Source: Cristatella mucedo (taxonomy: Eukaryota; Bryozoa; Phylactolaemata; Cristatellidae). From it: a DNA stretch of 64,000 nucleotides. The notes under the pieces are model-generated. The model searched no databases, had not been told where the DNA came from, and was given only the letters and a program-made list of their open reading frames with translations. The stretch is from positions 2,421,001 through 2,485,000 of the forward strand of contig WPIO01000018.1 in assembly GCA_009760855.2 (NCBI GenBank). The letters run 5' to 3'. This document shows positions 1 through 13,300 of the stretch, one piece after another; the first letter of the stretch is position 1, and the number at the start of each line of letters is the position of its first letter. The translations under genes were made by a program, and so were the position numbers.

Positions 1-1084
1 GAAAAATATCACTACTGGACCAAGCCAGCACTATCGTTCTGAATAAGACTTTTCCGATCAGGTAATCAATTATAGAATGTACACATGTTTAATATACTGT
101 GTTTAATACTATTATAAAAATCCTCGGAAATCATTGTGGGCAACGTGGTACCACTATTATCTAGATTTTTGTTGGTTGTTTATTCAGACAACACGTTCTT
201 TCACTACTCGAGCACTGGGTCGAGTGACTTCATCTGGAACACCAGCGTCGATATGCGTCTCCGACCTCGATGCCGTCGAACTGGGATGGGTCTACGTCAT
301 CTGGCTAGTCCTCGTGGTCGACCAGCCCTTCGACGACGTCGTGGCCCTATCTGCCAGGGCTTGACAGCCACTTGGTGAAGGTCAGCCTACTGCTAGGGTG
401 GCGCTCGAGCTGCTTGCCATTGACGGCGCTGGCCATCGCATTACCTATGTACTGGTCACGAAAGAGACTCCAGATTGTATCCATCCCCTGGTCCATGATC
501 AGCAGCAATTTTTCTCGCCTTCCGCCACCAAGCACTGCTAGCATTTCATGCCGTTGCACAATTCTCATATGAAAATCGACGATCTTGGGAACATCGCATA
601 CGGAAACAATACAACTGAGACAAGCTTAAAGCTTATCCGTTGCTTTTCGACCGTATCTCCTAAGAGACTACGTGCTTAGGGACATTGACAAGCGAACTGC
701 TCGGGACTGTATTCATCATGCCAGTGGCTGCTTACGGTTCTCCGGCTGCTAGTAGCCTGCTTATGAGGTACGATCGTGCTTACCTATTATCGCTTCAGTA
801 TCGTCGTTCAGCTGCATTCCTTATGTGCGGTTTCTGGTGCTAAGCTCCGTGAATTGTGCATTAACTAAAAAACGTGAAGCGTAGCTTGCACCCACTGGCC
901 GTGAACAGACGACCCCAGAATTTGGTGTTTCCAGCATTGTCTCGAACTGCTCTGAGCAATCTCCCTCAAGCGATACTGTGAATCGCTCTTTAACTTAAAG
1001 GTCATCAATCCAGCTAGAATGCTGGTAGCCCATCTCAAGGCTTGTCGTGGGAATCCTGGCTCGATGTGCAGTTAAAATTGTGTT
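1..1084. other. No gene recognised; left edge
   Basis: Apart from one short minus-strand open frame (347-568), I see no exon, RNA gene or recognisable repeat here. Around 316-345 the plus strand reads DDVVALSARA then a stop, which loosely recalls the DDDVFVCAYPRA end of the sulfotransferase first exon; this is too weak to call. Confidence 0.4.
347..568 (-). CDS. Unrecognised short open frame (73 codons)
   Basis: An open minus-strand frame of 73 codons. Its composition is protein-like (KLLLIMDQGMDTIWSLFRDQ is typical) but I recognise no family. No convincing splice acceptor precedes it, and the first Met follows a TTTTCAT sequence rather than a clear Kozak context. It lies downstream of the last exon of the minus-strand sulfotransferase gene and could be an exon of another gene, a transposon fragment, or chance. 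Confidence 0.15.
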   Translation of the reverse strand: MRIVQRHEMLAVLGGGRREKLLLIMDQGMDTIWSLFRDQYIGNAMASAVNGKQLERHPSSRLTFTKWLSSPGR

Positions 1085-1640
1085 AAATGACTTTTACTGA
1101 ACAAGACCTCAACCTGCTCGCCTTAACCGAAACCTGGCTGAAATCGAGTTAATCGACCCGACCATTAACGACATACCACAACAGATTTCTCTCTCTTTCG
1201 CATCCACAGATCAATCAAAACTGGTGGTGGAGTCGCTGTTATTGCCTGCCCAATACTTCCGTTTCAGGCTGTTTTTCTCAAAGCAGTCTTTCGAATTTAT
1301 TGTTTTGAGTTCATCTGACTAAAGCCACCAATGTTGGCAATAGTCTATCGCCCCCCAAGGACCAAGTCCTCATTTATCTCAGATTCCTCTGATCTCGAAG
1401 ATCTCTGATCTCTCTGGTTTCATAGATCTTTGACTTCTAGGTACTGACTCTCTAATCAGATCAGAGAGTCCGTGCATAGAAATCAGAGAAGGTTTTTATC
1501 TAAAAAAGTTAACCGAGGGTAGCAGCGTCCTCTCTGTATTCCTGTCTTTGACAAATTAATTGCCTGGAAGATTTCAAAAAATAAATTGCCTAGAAAGACA
1601 TTGCGTTCGCTGAGGGTGCAATACAAATGTAATATTCTCA
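1085..1640 (+). mobile_element. LINE family 1 fragment: endonuclease part plus 3' tail
   Basis: Decayed CR1/L2-type non-LTR retrotransposon copy. Three shifting frames preserve landmarks of the APE-type endonuclease: LNLLALTETWLK, then a GGGVAVIA stretch, FEFIVLSS, and VYRPPRTKS near 1350. Around 1590-1635 the family tail (GCCTAGAAAGA ... GAGGGTGCAATACAA) appears, so the reverse transcriptase region between is deleted. Non-functional. Confidence 0.7.
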
Positions 1641-2282
1641 TACTCCAAGACAAACGAGTAGTACGGAACTAAGAATCTGCTGTGGAATACTGTTTTTGTA
1701 AATTGTCGGGCTCATCAAACGATGCCATGGCAAAAGTACTCAAAATTTAAATTAGAAGGTACGCAAATGAGCGCTATGTTAAGTGGGGGTAGGCTGATTA
1801 ATCGGCCTCATTTTTAAAGTGGCAAAAGAACCAAAGCGACTATCTCTTTAACTTACTGGTGAACATAAATAACTCCCCGCAGGAGAACCTAAACACTACG
1901 ACTTGTAAAATGGCATGGAAGCGTTTTTTCCCAAGGCTAAGACGCAGGAGTAAAAGAAAATGTTGGCTGTTCAACAGAGTAATTTTTCATCATTGAGCAC
2001 TTCATCAAGACAGCAGTATCGGGTTTACTGTCTACTTCAGTGCTTCATTTAAATAAAATTAGGTAATAGATAACCTCTGTGTCTGAGCTAGTGTATGCCA
2101 GTTCTGGAGGAGCTATCCTCTCAATCACTATCGTCCTGAATCATGATAACGTGAGTTGCTCACTTTTAAGAGTTCAAGACAAACAGAAGAAACTAAACAC
2201 GGGACAATGCAGCGACCTAAGGTGAACATGCGTTGCTGCTGGACACATGTTTTCGGGACAAATGGCAACACAGTTTTTAATC
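1641..2282. other. No gene recognised
   Basis: AT-rich sequence with no long open frame, RNA or repeat that I can name. It lies beyond the 3' end of SULT-A on the minus strand. Confidence 0.4.
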
Positions 2283-2352
2283 GGAAAATGTAAAGCGGCT
2301 AGAAAGAGATTGAGTTCTCTGAGGATGCTTCACTAAATGTATCATTATTATC
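2283..2352 (+). mobile_element. LINE family 1 3' tail
   Basis: Contains the family terminus GTAAAGCGGCTAGAAAGAG, TTGAGTTCTCTGAGGATGCT and an ATTATT run. Only the terminal hairpin region remains. Confidence 0.6.
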
Positions 2353-2738
2353 AATTACGATTGTGAAAGGATTTGCATCATAGCTGTACTGGCAATACAT
2401 TGATCTGATAATCTATTACGTATCATAATAAACTATTAATTCCCTTTTACTGTAGCATAAATGTGACTTATAAGATATTGTATACATTGGTGCAATACAT
2501 AATCGTTTATGCAGGTATTACTGCTAATCGTGAGATTTTTCATATTCTCATTCAGCCAGTTCTTTGCTGTAAGCTAGATTCTATAATGAAATGCTAAAAA
2601 ATCTCAGTAAGTCACTTGCTATCCAGAAATGTTAAATAAAAATGCCTGACAAAATTAAATTACATCAAATGCGAATTTGGCAATATGAAATAATCAAACT
2701 TAAATGTTGAAACTAGGCTTCATAGATTCGCCTGTAGT

Positions 2739-2875
2739 TTACTGCGCCACGTCCGTCTGTCCATTCGATCCATAGGGCATGATTATATTCAGGTCTCTGA
2801 CTTCCTTAGCAATATGCTCATCAAAGAGCTGGCTCTGGGCAAAGGTAAAAGTACTTTTCCAATCACCGGCCACTC
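2739..2875 (-). CDS. SULT-A exon 7 (terminal)
   Basis: The acceptor GTTTTTCGTTCAG precedes it. A split Gly codon completes RKG and is followed by VAGDWKSTFTFAQSQLFDEH, the classic SULT C-terminal region; the exon ends at TAA (2739-2741) after 44 further residues. The tail after FDEH is longer than in many SULTs and ends QTDVAQ. Confidence 0.93.
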
Positions 2876-5800
2876 CTGAACGAAAAACACAAGCTGGAGC
2901 TGGAGGCTGCCATTTGCGATGCTAAAAGGCTGATTCAGAGAGCGAATAAAAAGTGTGTCGCAATTAGCAGCGAGTTTTTCATAAAAGCCGAGCTGCAGTT
3001 ATTTAATTCAGCCTTAGCAGCTTACCGGCCAGAGATTTTTTAGGGATGAATGATAGACATTGGCTTGGCAACACCAGGCAGACACAGTTAAGGCTGGAGC
3101 ACATACTCAAAACGTTTGTCGGAACACAAGCCTAGTTCAGGTACATATTGTTAAGGCTACACTCAAATGATTGATTAGGTTTGAGATATATAGGTCGCGT
3201 CAGCATTTATAATAAATATGAAATTGATCGAAATTTGCTACGAAGATTCGCCAAGGCTGATTTCATGTAAATTTCTATATTTGTTACTCTGATTTGAAAT
3301 AGCTGATTTCATATGCATTGCAGTATGGTGACTCCTTGTCTTGGGTCAGGGATAGGATCCTTGCTCTTTACGATTCAGGTCGCGGGTTTGAGCCATGCAA
3401 TGTAAATGTAGCCAGAAAATGTAAAGCACTTAGAAAGAGATTGAGTTCTCTGAGGGTGCTTTATCAAGTGTGTAATAACTATTTGTTATTTGCTTTACGA
3501 AACGTCTAATAAGAATACTTAACACGTGTTAACAGCTACCAAATGAATAAATAAGAAAACACATTTTAGTAAAAATACTAATAATAAGCTTGAAATAACG
3601 CCTTCAGAGAGCTTGATCTCTTTCTAGGCACTTTAAATTATCTGCAAAGGAAGCACGACCGAATGGTTAGTGATAGCATGCTCAATAAACAACATGAATA
3701 ACAAAGTTAGGGGTGACATGCATGCAAGTATGGTTAGTGGCAGCACACACAGTGTCAGTACACATAAGCAAATACAGGATGAATCCCAGAGATTCACTAA
3801 ATGCTGTGCTAAGTAGGTATGTTTTAGTTTCTTTTTAAATACGTTAAGTCAGGAAAAATCGTGACAACGTGCGGAAGTGATTTTCAGGCTTTGGGAGCAT
3901 ATGAACTAAAGGCATGGTCTCCAAAGGATTTGAGATTCGTTCGAGCTATGAGTGAACAGTTCGTTTCCGAAAAGCAGGTGGTCCGATTCCTAGCCTGGTG
4001 CGGGACTAGATCTGATAAGTAAGCTGGAGCCAAATTGAAGAGACCTGAGCTTGAGTGACAAAACCTTGACGTCTACGCGTTGCTTGACTGGTAGCCGGTG
4101 CTGGTCAGCGAGGAGTGGTAAGATGTGGCAACTGCGACGCTCACGACAAACGAGCCTGGCTATAGAGTTTTGAACCCGCTGTAAGCGCCTGATTGCACAG
4201 GCCGGTAGATGAGAAAGAAGTGAGTTACAGAAGTCAAGACGGGATGTCACAAATGCAAACCAATTTAGATGTGGTATCCATGTCAAAACAAGGTGGAATT
4301 GTAACAAGGTTATGTAGCTGGAAGTAGGCAGACCTGACTGTGGAGCTAATGTGGTTTTCTAATGAAAAGTTGCTTTGGAACATGGCACCTAGATTTCGTG
4401 CAGATTCGACAGGAGATACGCTGGCGCAGCCAATAGGCTAACCCTGACAATTTCTGAATCCCACTAAGTTTGCCCTAACTAGTAAGTTGGTTTTTCTCCT
4501 AATTCATTTTAAGAAACTTTGCTGTCATCCGTATGTGGATGTCATCAATACGTGCAGCAAGGGTTTTGAGAGAACTGGACGTGCTGCAGGGCTAGGAGAG
4601 ATCAAAGCAGAGGTACAACTGGGTGTCATTGCATAGAAGTGAAAGCCTGGATTGCCCTTGGCAATCACATTTAAGAGAGAGAGAGCATAAACTGTTAAAA
4701 TTACAGGACCAAGCACAAAGTCCTTAAGTACCCCATATTTCAGAGATTCCTCTGGTGATCTTCGTCCATTCAAATCAATACTCTGGATTCTCCCATTGAG
4801 ACAGGACTTGAACCATTGCAAGGCGGTGCCAGTGATGCCTAGGTGAGATGAAAGGCATAACTCTTGATTGAGGTTAGCCGTAATTGAGTCAACTTGATAT
4901 TAATGAGCGGCCAGCACCTGATTAATGCAGTGTATTAGCGCATTAACTCATGCATTTATGTATGCATACTGCATTGATTCATGGAGACCTCATATCATTC
5001 ATCAGACACGCTTTTAATCGACGTGTTTGCATATGATAAGAGTTCAGCGAAGTTCTACGAGTTGTGCTGGTCTAGTGGTTTAGTCATGACTCATTTAAGT
5101 GTCTCAGATAAGAACGGTAAAAGTGAGACTGGGCGAAAGTTGCTTAAGTTGTCTGGGTCTAGTGTTTCTTTCTCGAGTTCTAGAGCCAGTGGCATGTCTA
5201 CAGCCTTTTTAAAAGAAGCAGGGATAGGACTTAAGAGTAATGACATATTTACTACATACGTTGTGCAGGGCAGCAGCAGATCTATGCATTGTAGGGGCAG
5301 AACTGTGGCGAAAGGGTTTCGAATCTAGACCTTCTGGTTTTTTCCAGACTATAAGACCAATGTGTTTTGATGGTCTGTCTATTTCTTTGGTTAAACATGA
5401 TTTTTCCATAACATTAGGTAGGTTTATTTGTCATTCAGTCATGATTATGCTGGAGGATTGCTACAGATTTTTCGAAAAGTAAGGCGGCCTGTTATGTTAT
5501 GAGTGACCTTAAAGGCGAAAACAATATTTACTGCTTATTACTCCTGCCTACCGTAAATGACCACGTAGACACTTGAACTTTAGAATATCTCAACACAAGT
5601 GATTCAAAGAGAGTTATATAAATAAAATAACGCAGTGTACCAGGAGCAGTTAACTTGGGAAAGAAAATTGAATATATAGCATACCCAATGCATATTGGTT
5701 TCAACATGCTACTCTGCATGCTACAGCATGGCCACAATTATAATAGTTCTGCTAGTTTTAATGAAATGGCAGGAAACCTTCACAGCAATTCACAGCGTGA

Positions 5801-7316
5801 TGCGATGATGAGCTAGACGTTAAATTTTTTTGTGGCATTGCTCTGATGTACCTGGAAAGAGACTTCCTTCTCAAAGCACCACACACATTTCAAAGAATTG
5901 CAAGTTTGTAACTCTTATAGCTTACATAATTTATATTGATTAAAATAAAAATGTAGAGCAATAAATGTTCTCATTCCAAGGAGAGCTGAAGGATCTTGAT
6001 GTGTAAACTTTATTTCAAAACGTTTCTGGGTCAAAGCATAACCCAGAATTATTGCAGTGTGTGCAAAATGTGTCGGTTGAAACTGAGCTAGGCGTCTCAT
6101 TGCCTTCTGAATTTATCTGAGGATAGAAAACTTGCCTTATTGAACATGTATGCGAAATGATATTCTGACATGGTATTCTAGTGGCCCGTTTAAGATGCGT
6201 CTTTTGAATTTTGCTTAGGTAAATCCAACTGCAAGCCAACGACATAGGTAGATCAATTCTTTGTAAAGATCCTCAGAATTTAAGAATTTATTAGTAAAAA
6301 TTTCTCCTAAATTTTATTTACCCAAAAAAACATTTATAATCGTATCGCTAGGTTGCATAAAAATTCTGACTGATAGCGAGACATTGCTCAAAGCTAACAG
6401 AGCATCTGATTGTGCTTTCTTGGGGATATTTTGATCTGGTTTTAAAGTAAGAATATATAACGTCTATCAGTTCTGTGAACAGAAAATTATGTTTTAATCC
6501 TGGCTTCTCCGTTCCTGCTTGAAAACGGTAATAGCCGTGCGTTTTAGCAGTATGGACACATATGTATATGGAGATGTAGGAGCTCTTGGGCTCGCGATGG
6601 CGGCCACACGAACGAAGCCCCTACAAACGAGTTGTTGCGTAGTCGTCGACGTTTGTATTATATTGCATACAGGCATCATAAGCGAGCGAGCGCACATACT
6701 GATAGTAGCCGTCATGCGTGCTTCTCCCACAAGCCCCTGCAGAGACACCACATTTACCAGGGTCTTAGGGATCGTATTATTATAAATGTGTATATGTTTA
6801 TACGTTTTAGAATCTGAATTCCTATAGAAAAGGCTGGGTAATGAGGTCATCGGCCGAAGCAGACTAGAAGAGAGCCATTAAATGGTCGGGCAAGCGCTTG
6901 AACTAGATATCTTCTGAGTTAAGGATGAGCTAGATTGTAATTTTTGATTATCTTCTTCCCATCTGCTTAAATTAAAGCTCTCAGACTGCTACGCAGGCTT
7001 TGATCTCCAGGTTTCAGTAGTCGGTTGCTAATTCACACCTGTCTGAATTATGTTTTTTCGATTGTGCGACAGGTAGTAAGAGACTGTTTCGTCGGTCATT
7101 TAACCTGTGTATTTGTATCTGCGTGAAAACGTGCTCACAATTTTCGGTATGGCAGACTTTTGAAAGCAAAGCTTTGCTTATGCGATCTTACCAATTCCGA
7201 ACTATTTTTAGGAACACTCGTGAGCAAAGTGTAGTATAAAAAACAAGGCAACTAATTCTAATGCACTTACTTGCAATCGAAATCTGCTGACAAAGAAACC
7301 TCACCACGATTAAGGC

Positions 7317-7375
<59 letters not shown>

Positions 7376-10300
7376 TACCTTTTCTCAAAAACATAGAATT
7401 TGGCTTTGCTCTCTTCATCGATGCAAAGGTGCAGGATGCAGAAATGGCTTCAGTCACCTCTGCAGTAAGCTGCTTTCCCAAAAACTCAGATATTTTTTTC
7501 ACTGAGCCGTTCAAATCCTTGAAATGAAAAATAGCATTACTTAAGTGATGAACTAGCTCTGAATAACATAGCTGAAACAAACGTTTCAAAAAATTTCATC
7601 CCAACCCGAGTACTTGCTAAATAGTGACAGGCAAGGCCAGTCGATGACAACGACATCTTAAACGGCTGTAATAAGGTAGGTCTTAGTTTAAACCACCAAA
7701 ATCTAGAATTAGCATGATGTTTATTACTACAGTATGTGGAACTGTCACCATTCATTAGTGTAGAAATACTTCAATTTGAAGAAGCACCGTCTTCAAAAAA
7801 TGACAAGGACAGCCACGAATGTAGGTCGGCCTTTCACGGGGACATCAGAAATCGTGTAAATATCAACACTTAGGAGCACAGTGGTACTTCTGCTTACGTG
7901 TGTCTCGACATACGAGTGTTTCGAGATACGAGCTGTCTCTCGGCCGATTTTTTGCTTTTATTTGGGAGCTAAAATTCGAGTAACGAGTCAGTTTCAGATA
8001 CTCCACAGCTAGCTGCTGCAGCGAACGTCACACTATGTGCGGTTACTCAGGCCAATAAGAATAAGGCTGCTAACGACGTTCTGTTGCAAGGCACTGTCCT
8101 ACGATCCGGGTGTGACGCCAAGCGAAGGCCTATTGGTTTGCTTTTAGACAGACTCGATAGAGCCATCGTGGTGCGTGGACGGACACAGTCGCCAGACTAG
8201 TGTTAAATCCGACTACGGCAGGAACAGCTAAGTAGTTACTGTACTATATTTGCCAATATCATCATATGAAAGTTCATTGAATAACTTATAACAATCGGCG
8301 CATCCACGTAAAGGCCCAGCTAAATAAACTGAAAGCAAAGAAAGCCAGGCGGAAAGGGCAAAAATCGGTGAATAAGATGGAGAAAATCATTTCAGTCTTT
8401 CTCCTCTAACTCTATTAGCATATTCAAGTCTTCTGATCTCCAAGTTACTCCTGTGCAATAATAAAAGCAGTTAATTGCAAGACATTCTATAGTATTGTCT
8501 TTAAAACAATGTGCGTTATTTTTAAGTAAATTTTTAATTTAAATACATGTGACAAATGATTGCAATGTTTTTGGGGGGTCCGTGACGCATTAATGGCATT
8601 TAAATTCATTTCCATGGGTAAAAATTGATTTGACATGCGATTAATTTGCGTAGCAAGCTCCGGCGTGGAACGAATCAAACTCGTGAGCCGAGGTACCGCT
8701 GTATTGTCTTGCAACCATTGCCGGAATAATGGCTATAGCTCTGCATGAACTTACCTTAAGCGGTACTATAGTCCTGCATGAGAAGAAGCATCCGTTGCTT
8801 TCATCTGACCAATTAGCATACTGCTACCCTATTTCAGCCATAGCATTCCCACAACGGTTTCGCCAAAATTACTGAGCCTCATTTATTTTAATCTAATGTC
8901 CTTAAGAAGAATGAATATATTTGTAGTGCAGAGAGTATATAAAACAACAACGAAATCAAAAGTGCCATGCAGCTTATCAGATCTAGCCAAGCTTTTGCTT
9001 AATGATTGTAAAAACAAAGACATATCGGCATAGCTATCTCGGAGATTGTTCTCTCTATCAAGTGCTTTACACATGCTGCTAAAGAATGATGAGCATACAG
9101 TCCAAGGTAAAATGCACATTGCCCACATGCACAATTGGGTTAGTTGTAACCTACAAAGTGTCATCATGTATAGACACAAAGAGACAAGTCACAATGAAAA
9201 CTGAATCAATCAAAATAAAACAAATTGCAAGTACACGTTGAAGATATGTCTAGAATGTAATGTAGTTTAAATTTCAAGTCAGGAGATGTCGTTACATCGG
9301 TCGGGAATGAGTTCCAGGATTTGGGATTATCCAAATTAAATATGCAGTGTCGAAAGACTCTGAGCTGTTTCTATACCAACAGTTATTGATAATTGGCTTT
9401 GTAAGATAGTCTAAAGAATAATGAAGAGACCTGAAAGTGATTGAAAAAATCTGGAAGTCGATATGCTGCTTAATTTGGATTGCCGGATTGGGAATACCGG
9501 TCAGCGAGAATCGGTACAATGAGGAGACTGCGAAGTGCGTACCAACTTTACGTACTTCATTGTAATGGAAAGAATTAAGAGCATACAGTTTTCAAAGAAG
9601 TGGATAATCTATCGCAAATGCATGAACTGACTTTCATGTAGTATATTGTCTATGGAGGCCCGATTTTCTTTAAAAAAAACGTAGCTTTAAGTGGGCAGAA
9701 TTTAATATGGGGCTGAAGTATACATCTAATGAAAAGTCAGGAATTTATAATCGAATATCTATATTTCGTGGAAATGCTATTAGAGATATTCTGGTGGAGC
9801 AGATTTTGAGAGCTATTTTTCCAATCTCTGCGACTCACCAGTTTTTCCCGTAACTAGCCACTTGGTTTTTTCCTCATTCAATTTGACACAGTTCGCTGGC
9901 ATACACGATTGGCTATCACCAATTAACGGTGTAATGAAGCATGTTCATTGAGTAAGGTTTAGGTCTTAACAACGTCCTGCTATCTTTGGACTCACCTTGC
10001 TGAGTCATAGAAGAAGTATGCATAGTATGGTGACTAATGACAACCGTGCTCCACCTTGCCACTTTGTGGAAGTGCGCCATCTTGCCGCGTGACGGACGGA
10101 CGTTCTCGCTTTGCTTAGTAGAGACATTTTCCACACTAATTATTTAAACTTATAGTCATTCAGCAGGATTAGCTAAGGCCGTGCATTTCTTAAAATTTGG
10201 AATTTAAAGGGGAATATAAGTACACCTCCCCGTTGACCTACGTTTTCTTTTTGAAAAAATCACGATTGAAATTCTGCTAAATCTGATTGCAGGTAATTGT

Positions 10301-13300
10301 TCATCATCAGAAAATAGGATAGCCATTAAAATACGTCGTTGTTCGTTCTTTGGATTCCGATGGTTGAGATTTCCGTGAGTCTGATGATGTTGCTATGGCT
10401 TATTTTTTTAGCCAGCCACCTTTGGACTGAATGGGTTTCACGTTACTGTTTCGCCGTGCTCTTTATTATTTTTAGTAATTTTAGAAAGTTTATCATAATT
10501 AGGCCAGAATACGTTTTACTTCTAGCTGTATATTGACACCTCTGCTGCACAGGCAATCATAAGTAGTTCAACATAGGTCCTATGCGGAACCAAATTTTCA
10601 GTTCACTGAGTCCTTAGTACTGAATAAGGTCTCTCTGAAGACGTAAGTCAATGTCGGCGGATTCTTTTTTGCAGCGTTATTGCAGAGTTACGATAGCGTA
10701 AAATTTACCTAATGCCAAACTTGAAAGTAACTGCAGGGTCGAATCATCATGCCATCATACAAACTCGAACATGTAACTTATTCACTAAAGCAAATGTCAA
10801 AACATTACAAACCTCCAGCATACGCTCGTAATGCAGAACAAGGATGTGCGGTTTTCCAACCATAGCCTGGCAGCTCTTGAAGTGGTTTGACCATAATCCC
10901 CAGGCCACTATAATGAAGGGAGTGCGATTGTCCATATCAAAGCCATTGGTACAAGTAAATGCAGTAAAGTAGAGCCACGATTACCTTTGCCTTTCATGTA
11001 TGTCTCAAGGAAATCAACAAACGACATTTCAGGTTGCTGCACGCAAGTATATTGCCCTTGATGAGCTCGTAATCTGTTCATTTGATGCCACCTACTCACA
11101 GCCATATCACGAGGATCGCGATAAACATAAATCACCTACGACAAAGAAGGCCGAGTTAAAAAGAGTCATTTCCCGAATGAGAGAGTATCCTCACAGTTTT
11201 AACCAGCACTGATTTAAATGCAGCTATGTCTCAATATACTGAGAGCAACAGTTTAACACATAAAGACGCCGTTCAGCATAATTATGTAGACATAGTTTGA
11301 CACTTTATACTGACAATGATAATTGATGAAACATTACAGATCAATATCTTTGCTCACTTGAGTACAAATGAGGTCTTCTCTTCTCAAATGTCAAAACAAA
11401 TGCAAACTAGCTATTTCTCAACAAAATTGGGACCTTTTTAAGATAAATAATAATATTAAATGTTTGAACTTAGCTGTTGTGTATAGCGCCTACCTCAGCT
11501 TCATAAATTACATAAATGCAGCTGATAATTTATGCTGCCAAACAAATAGTGTCTTAAGCAGATACAACACTTGGCGGTCGGATCAACGAAAAAATGACAG
11601 AGCCTACGCCTAGAATCATCTGAGTTTTTCATTGCAAATTGAAAATAGTGAGTACCCATTTTTGATTGAGACACTAATGAGAATCTATTCATAACCTGCG
11701 TATGCATGTTTCCAATATTTCAGAGAATTTATTAGGATGAGGTATAAAAATTCTTAGTAAAAGGTTACGATAGATTTTAGAGAAGTGCATGGTACATATT
11801 ACTTTTGACATGCCTGTCTAGGATTACCTCTTACCCTAGGTATCTCATTTCAGGTAAAACCGGCAAGATAGCTCTTTAAGGTAAGGCGGCATAGTTTTTT
11901 ATTAAAATTGTTCTGACATGATTAGTGGCTTGTAAAATAGAGAAAACGTGGGCTGCGAATGTATCAAATACCCTTAATGTAGCGTGAATCTACTAATAAC
12001 CTAGTAACACTACCTCAGTTTTTTGGACGCCTTCCAACATTAGACTTTTAAGCGACCTACACAAGGCTTTATCAAGTTTCAATTAGCATATAAATATTCA
12101 GTTGGGAACAGCAAATAATACAGTCAGGAATATATTGTATATCCACATTGTGAATTGACAGACGCGGCTGAAAAAAAGCTATGCTAATCTACTCTGATAA
12201 GATTTAGCGATCCGGTAAGGAAAATCGATAATACTCACTCACACATCGAGCTTCCGATATCTGAAACCTACGATCAAAACTCATAAGTGAAAGCGTGAAA
12301 GTAAAATCCACAAAAAGCGTCGTTAACTATCTTGCCACATATTAATTAGGCAAGCTGAGTTGCCCTTTACCCCAGTTTGGATGAGCTTTTTGGAGAAATA
12401 GGAATCACCTGTGAAGAGATTGAATTGCACATATTCAAGTGCACCTTACGCTGCAGCCTGATTTGTCGCTCTGCATTATCAAGTAAGATCCCATCTACAC
12501 CACTTAACCTCTTCTCCTATGGCTCACTCTATACAGCTCAAAAGAGGAAAATATCAGTGTTTAGACGTTGTTTAGTGCCTTGAAGTAGAGCCCCATTACT
12601 AAGTCGAAAAAAGCAATACTTATAATATCAAAAATCGAGGAGCCTGCAGAACCTAATTCAATGTATTGAGGTCAGTGCTCTCTCTTGTGGATAAATGGGT
12701 CTTCGTACAGCATGACCATGGACAGAATAACTGAAACATTATGACTAGCAGTGCACATGATTCCAACAGAACATGCTTGATCGGCTGAATATTTTCTCTG
12801 GATAGAGAATCAGCTAAAATTCTGAGGATAGACGATTTGCCGTCTAAACATTCAGCAAAAGAGTAGGATGAACAAATATCTGTGTGTCCTCTCTCTCCTT
12901 TTTTTCTTCCTTGCTCTCACTCTGTCTCCCTCTCCAGCAATAGATAGCTCGCCGTTTTTTGAGCTTTAGAACGTAGTGAGCTAAGGATCTGAGTTTAAAG
13001 CTGCTGAGATGACCTTATGACACCACATGTTCAACTAGACATAGCCACCACAGATGAAACTTTAGGTTCTCGTAGGTGTTTCCCTTCGTCTTAGGAAAGC
13101 TCACTGCACAACAGGTTGCAATATTTATCAGACTGCGTAACAAACTCCAAATAAGATAATTCCACACTTATGGCAAAGTAAAATCTTTTTTAATCAAAAA
13201 AGTATACACTGGAGAAAGTCTATATTATCAGAATACTCCTTTCAAAATCATTTGATATTTTAGTAACTTTATGGTAAATATATCCAAATTTGACGCGTTT

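Larger units (their letters stand above)
2876..7378 (-). other. SULT-A intron 6 and its contents
   Basis: A 4.5-kb intron starting GTATGTATAT at 7378. It holds a SINE-like insert (3300-3490), a minus-strand LINE family 1 copy (3579-4865) and an (AT)n array (7319-7362). From 4866 to about 7300 I see no gene or nameable repeat. Short open frames at 4981-5328 and 6494-6850 show no recognisable family. Confidence 0.7.
7518..10812 (-). other. SULT-A intron 5 and its contents
   Basis: A 3.3-kb intron holding a pogo/Tigger-like DNA element (7879-8701) and an old LINE fragment (9255-9915). The rest (7518-7878, 8702-9254, 9916-10812) has no gene or named repeat that I can support. Confidence 0.65.

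Noticed and set aside
4981-5328. 115-codon plus-strand frame
   Set aside because: Starts with ATG but has low-complexity Ser-rich sequence and no known motif; it lies in SULT-A intron 6.
6494-6850. Overlapping open frames of 118 and 88 codons on opposite strands
   Set aside because: No recognisable domain, no splice sites consistent with SULT-A, and no coding bias that I could detect by eye.
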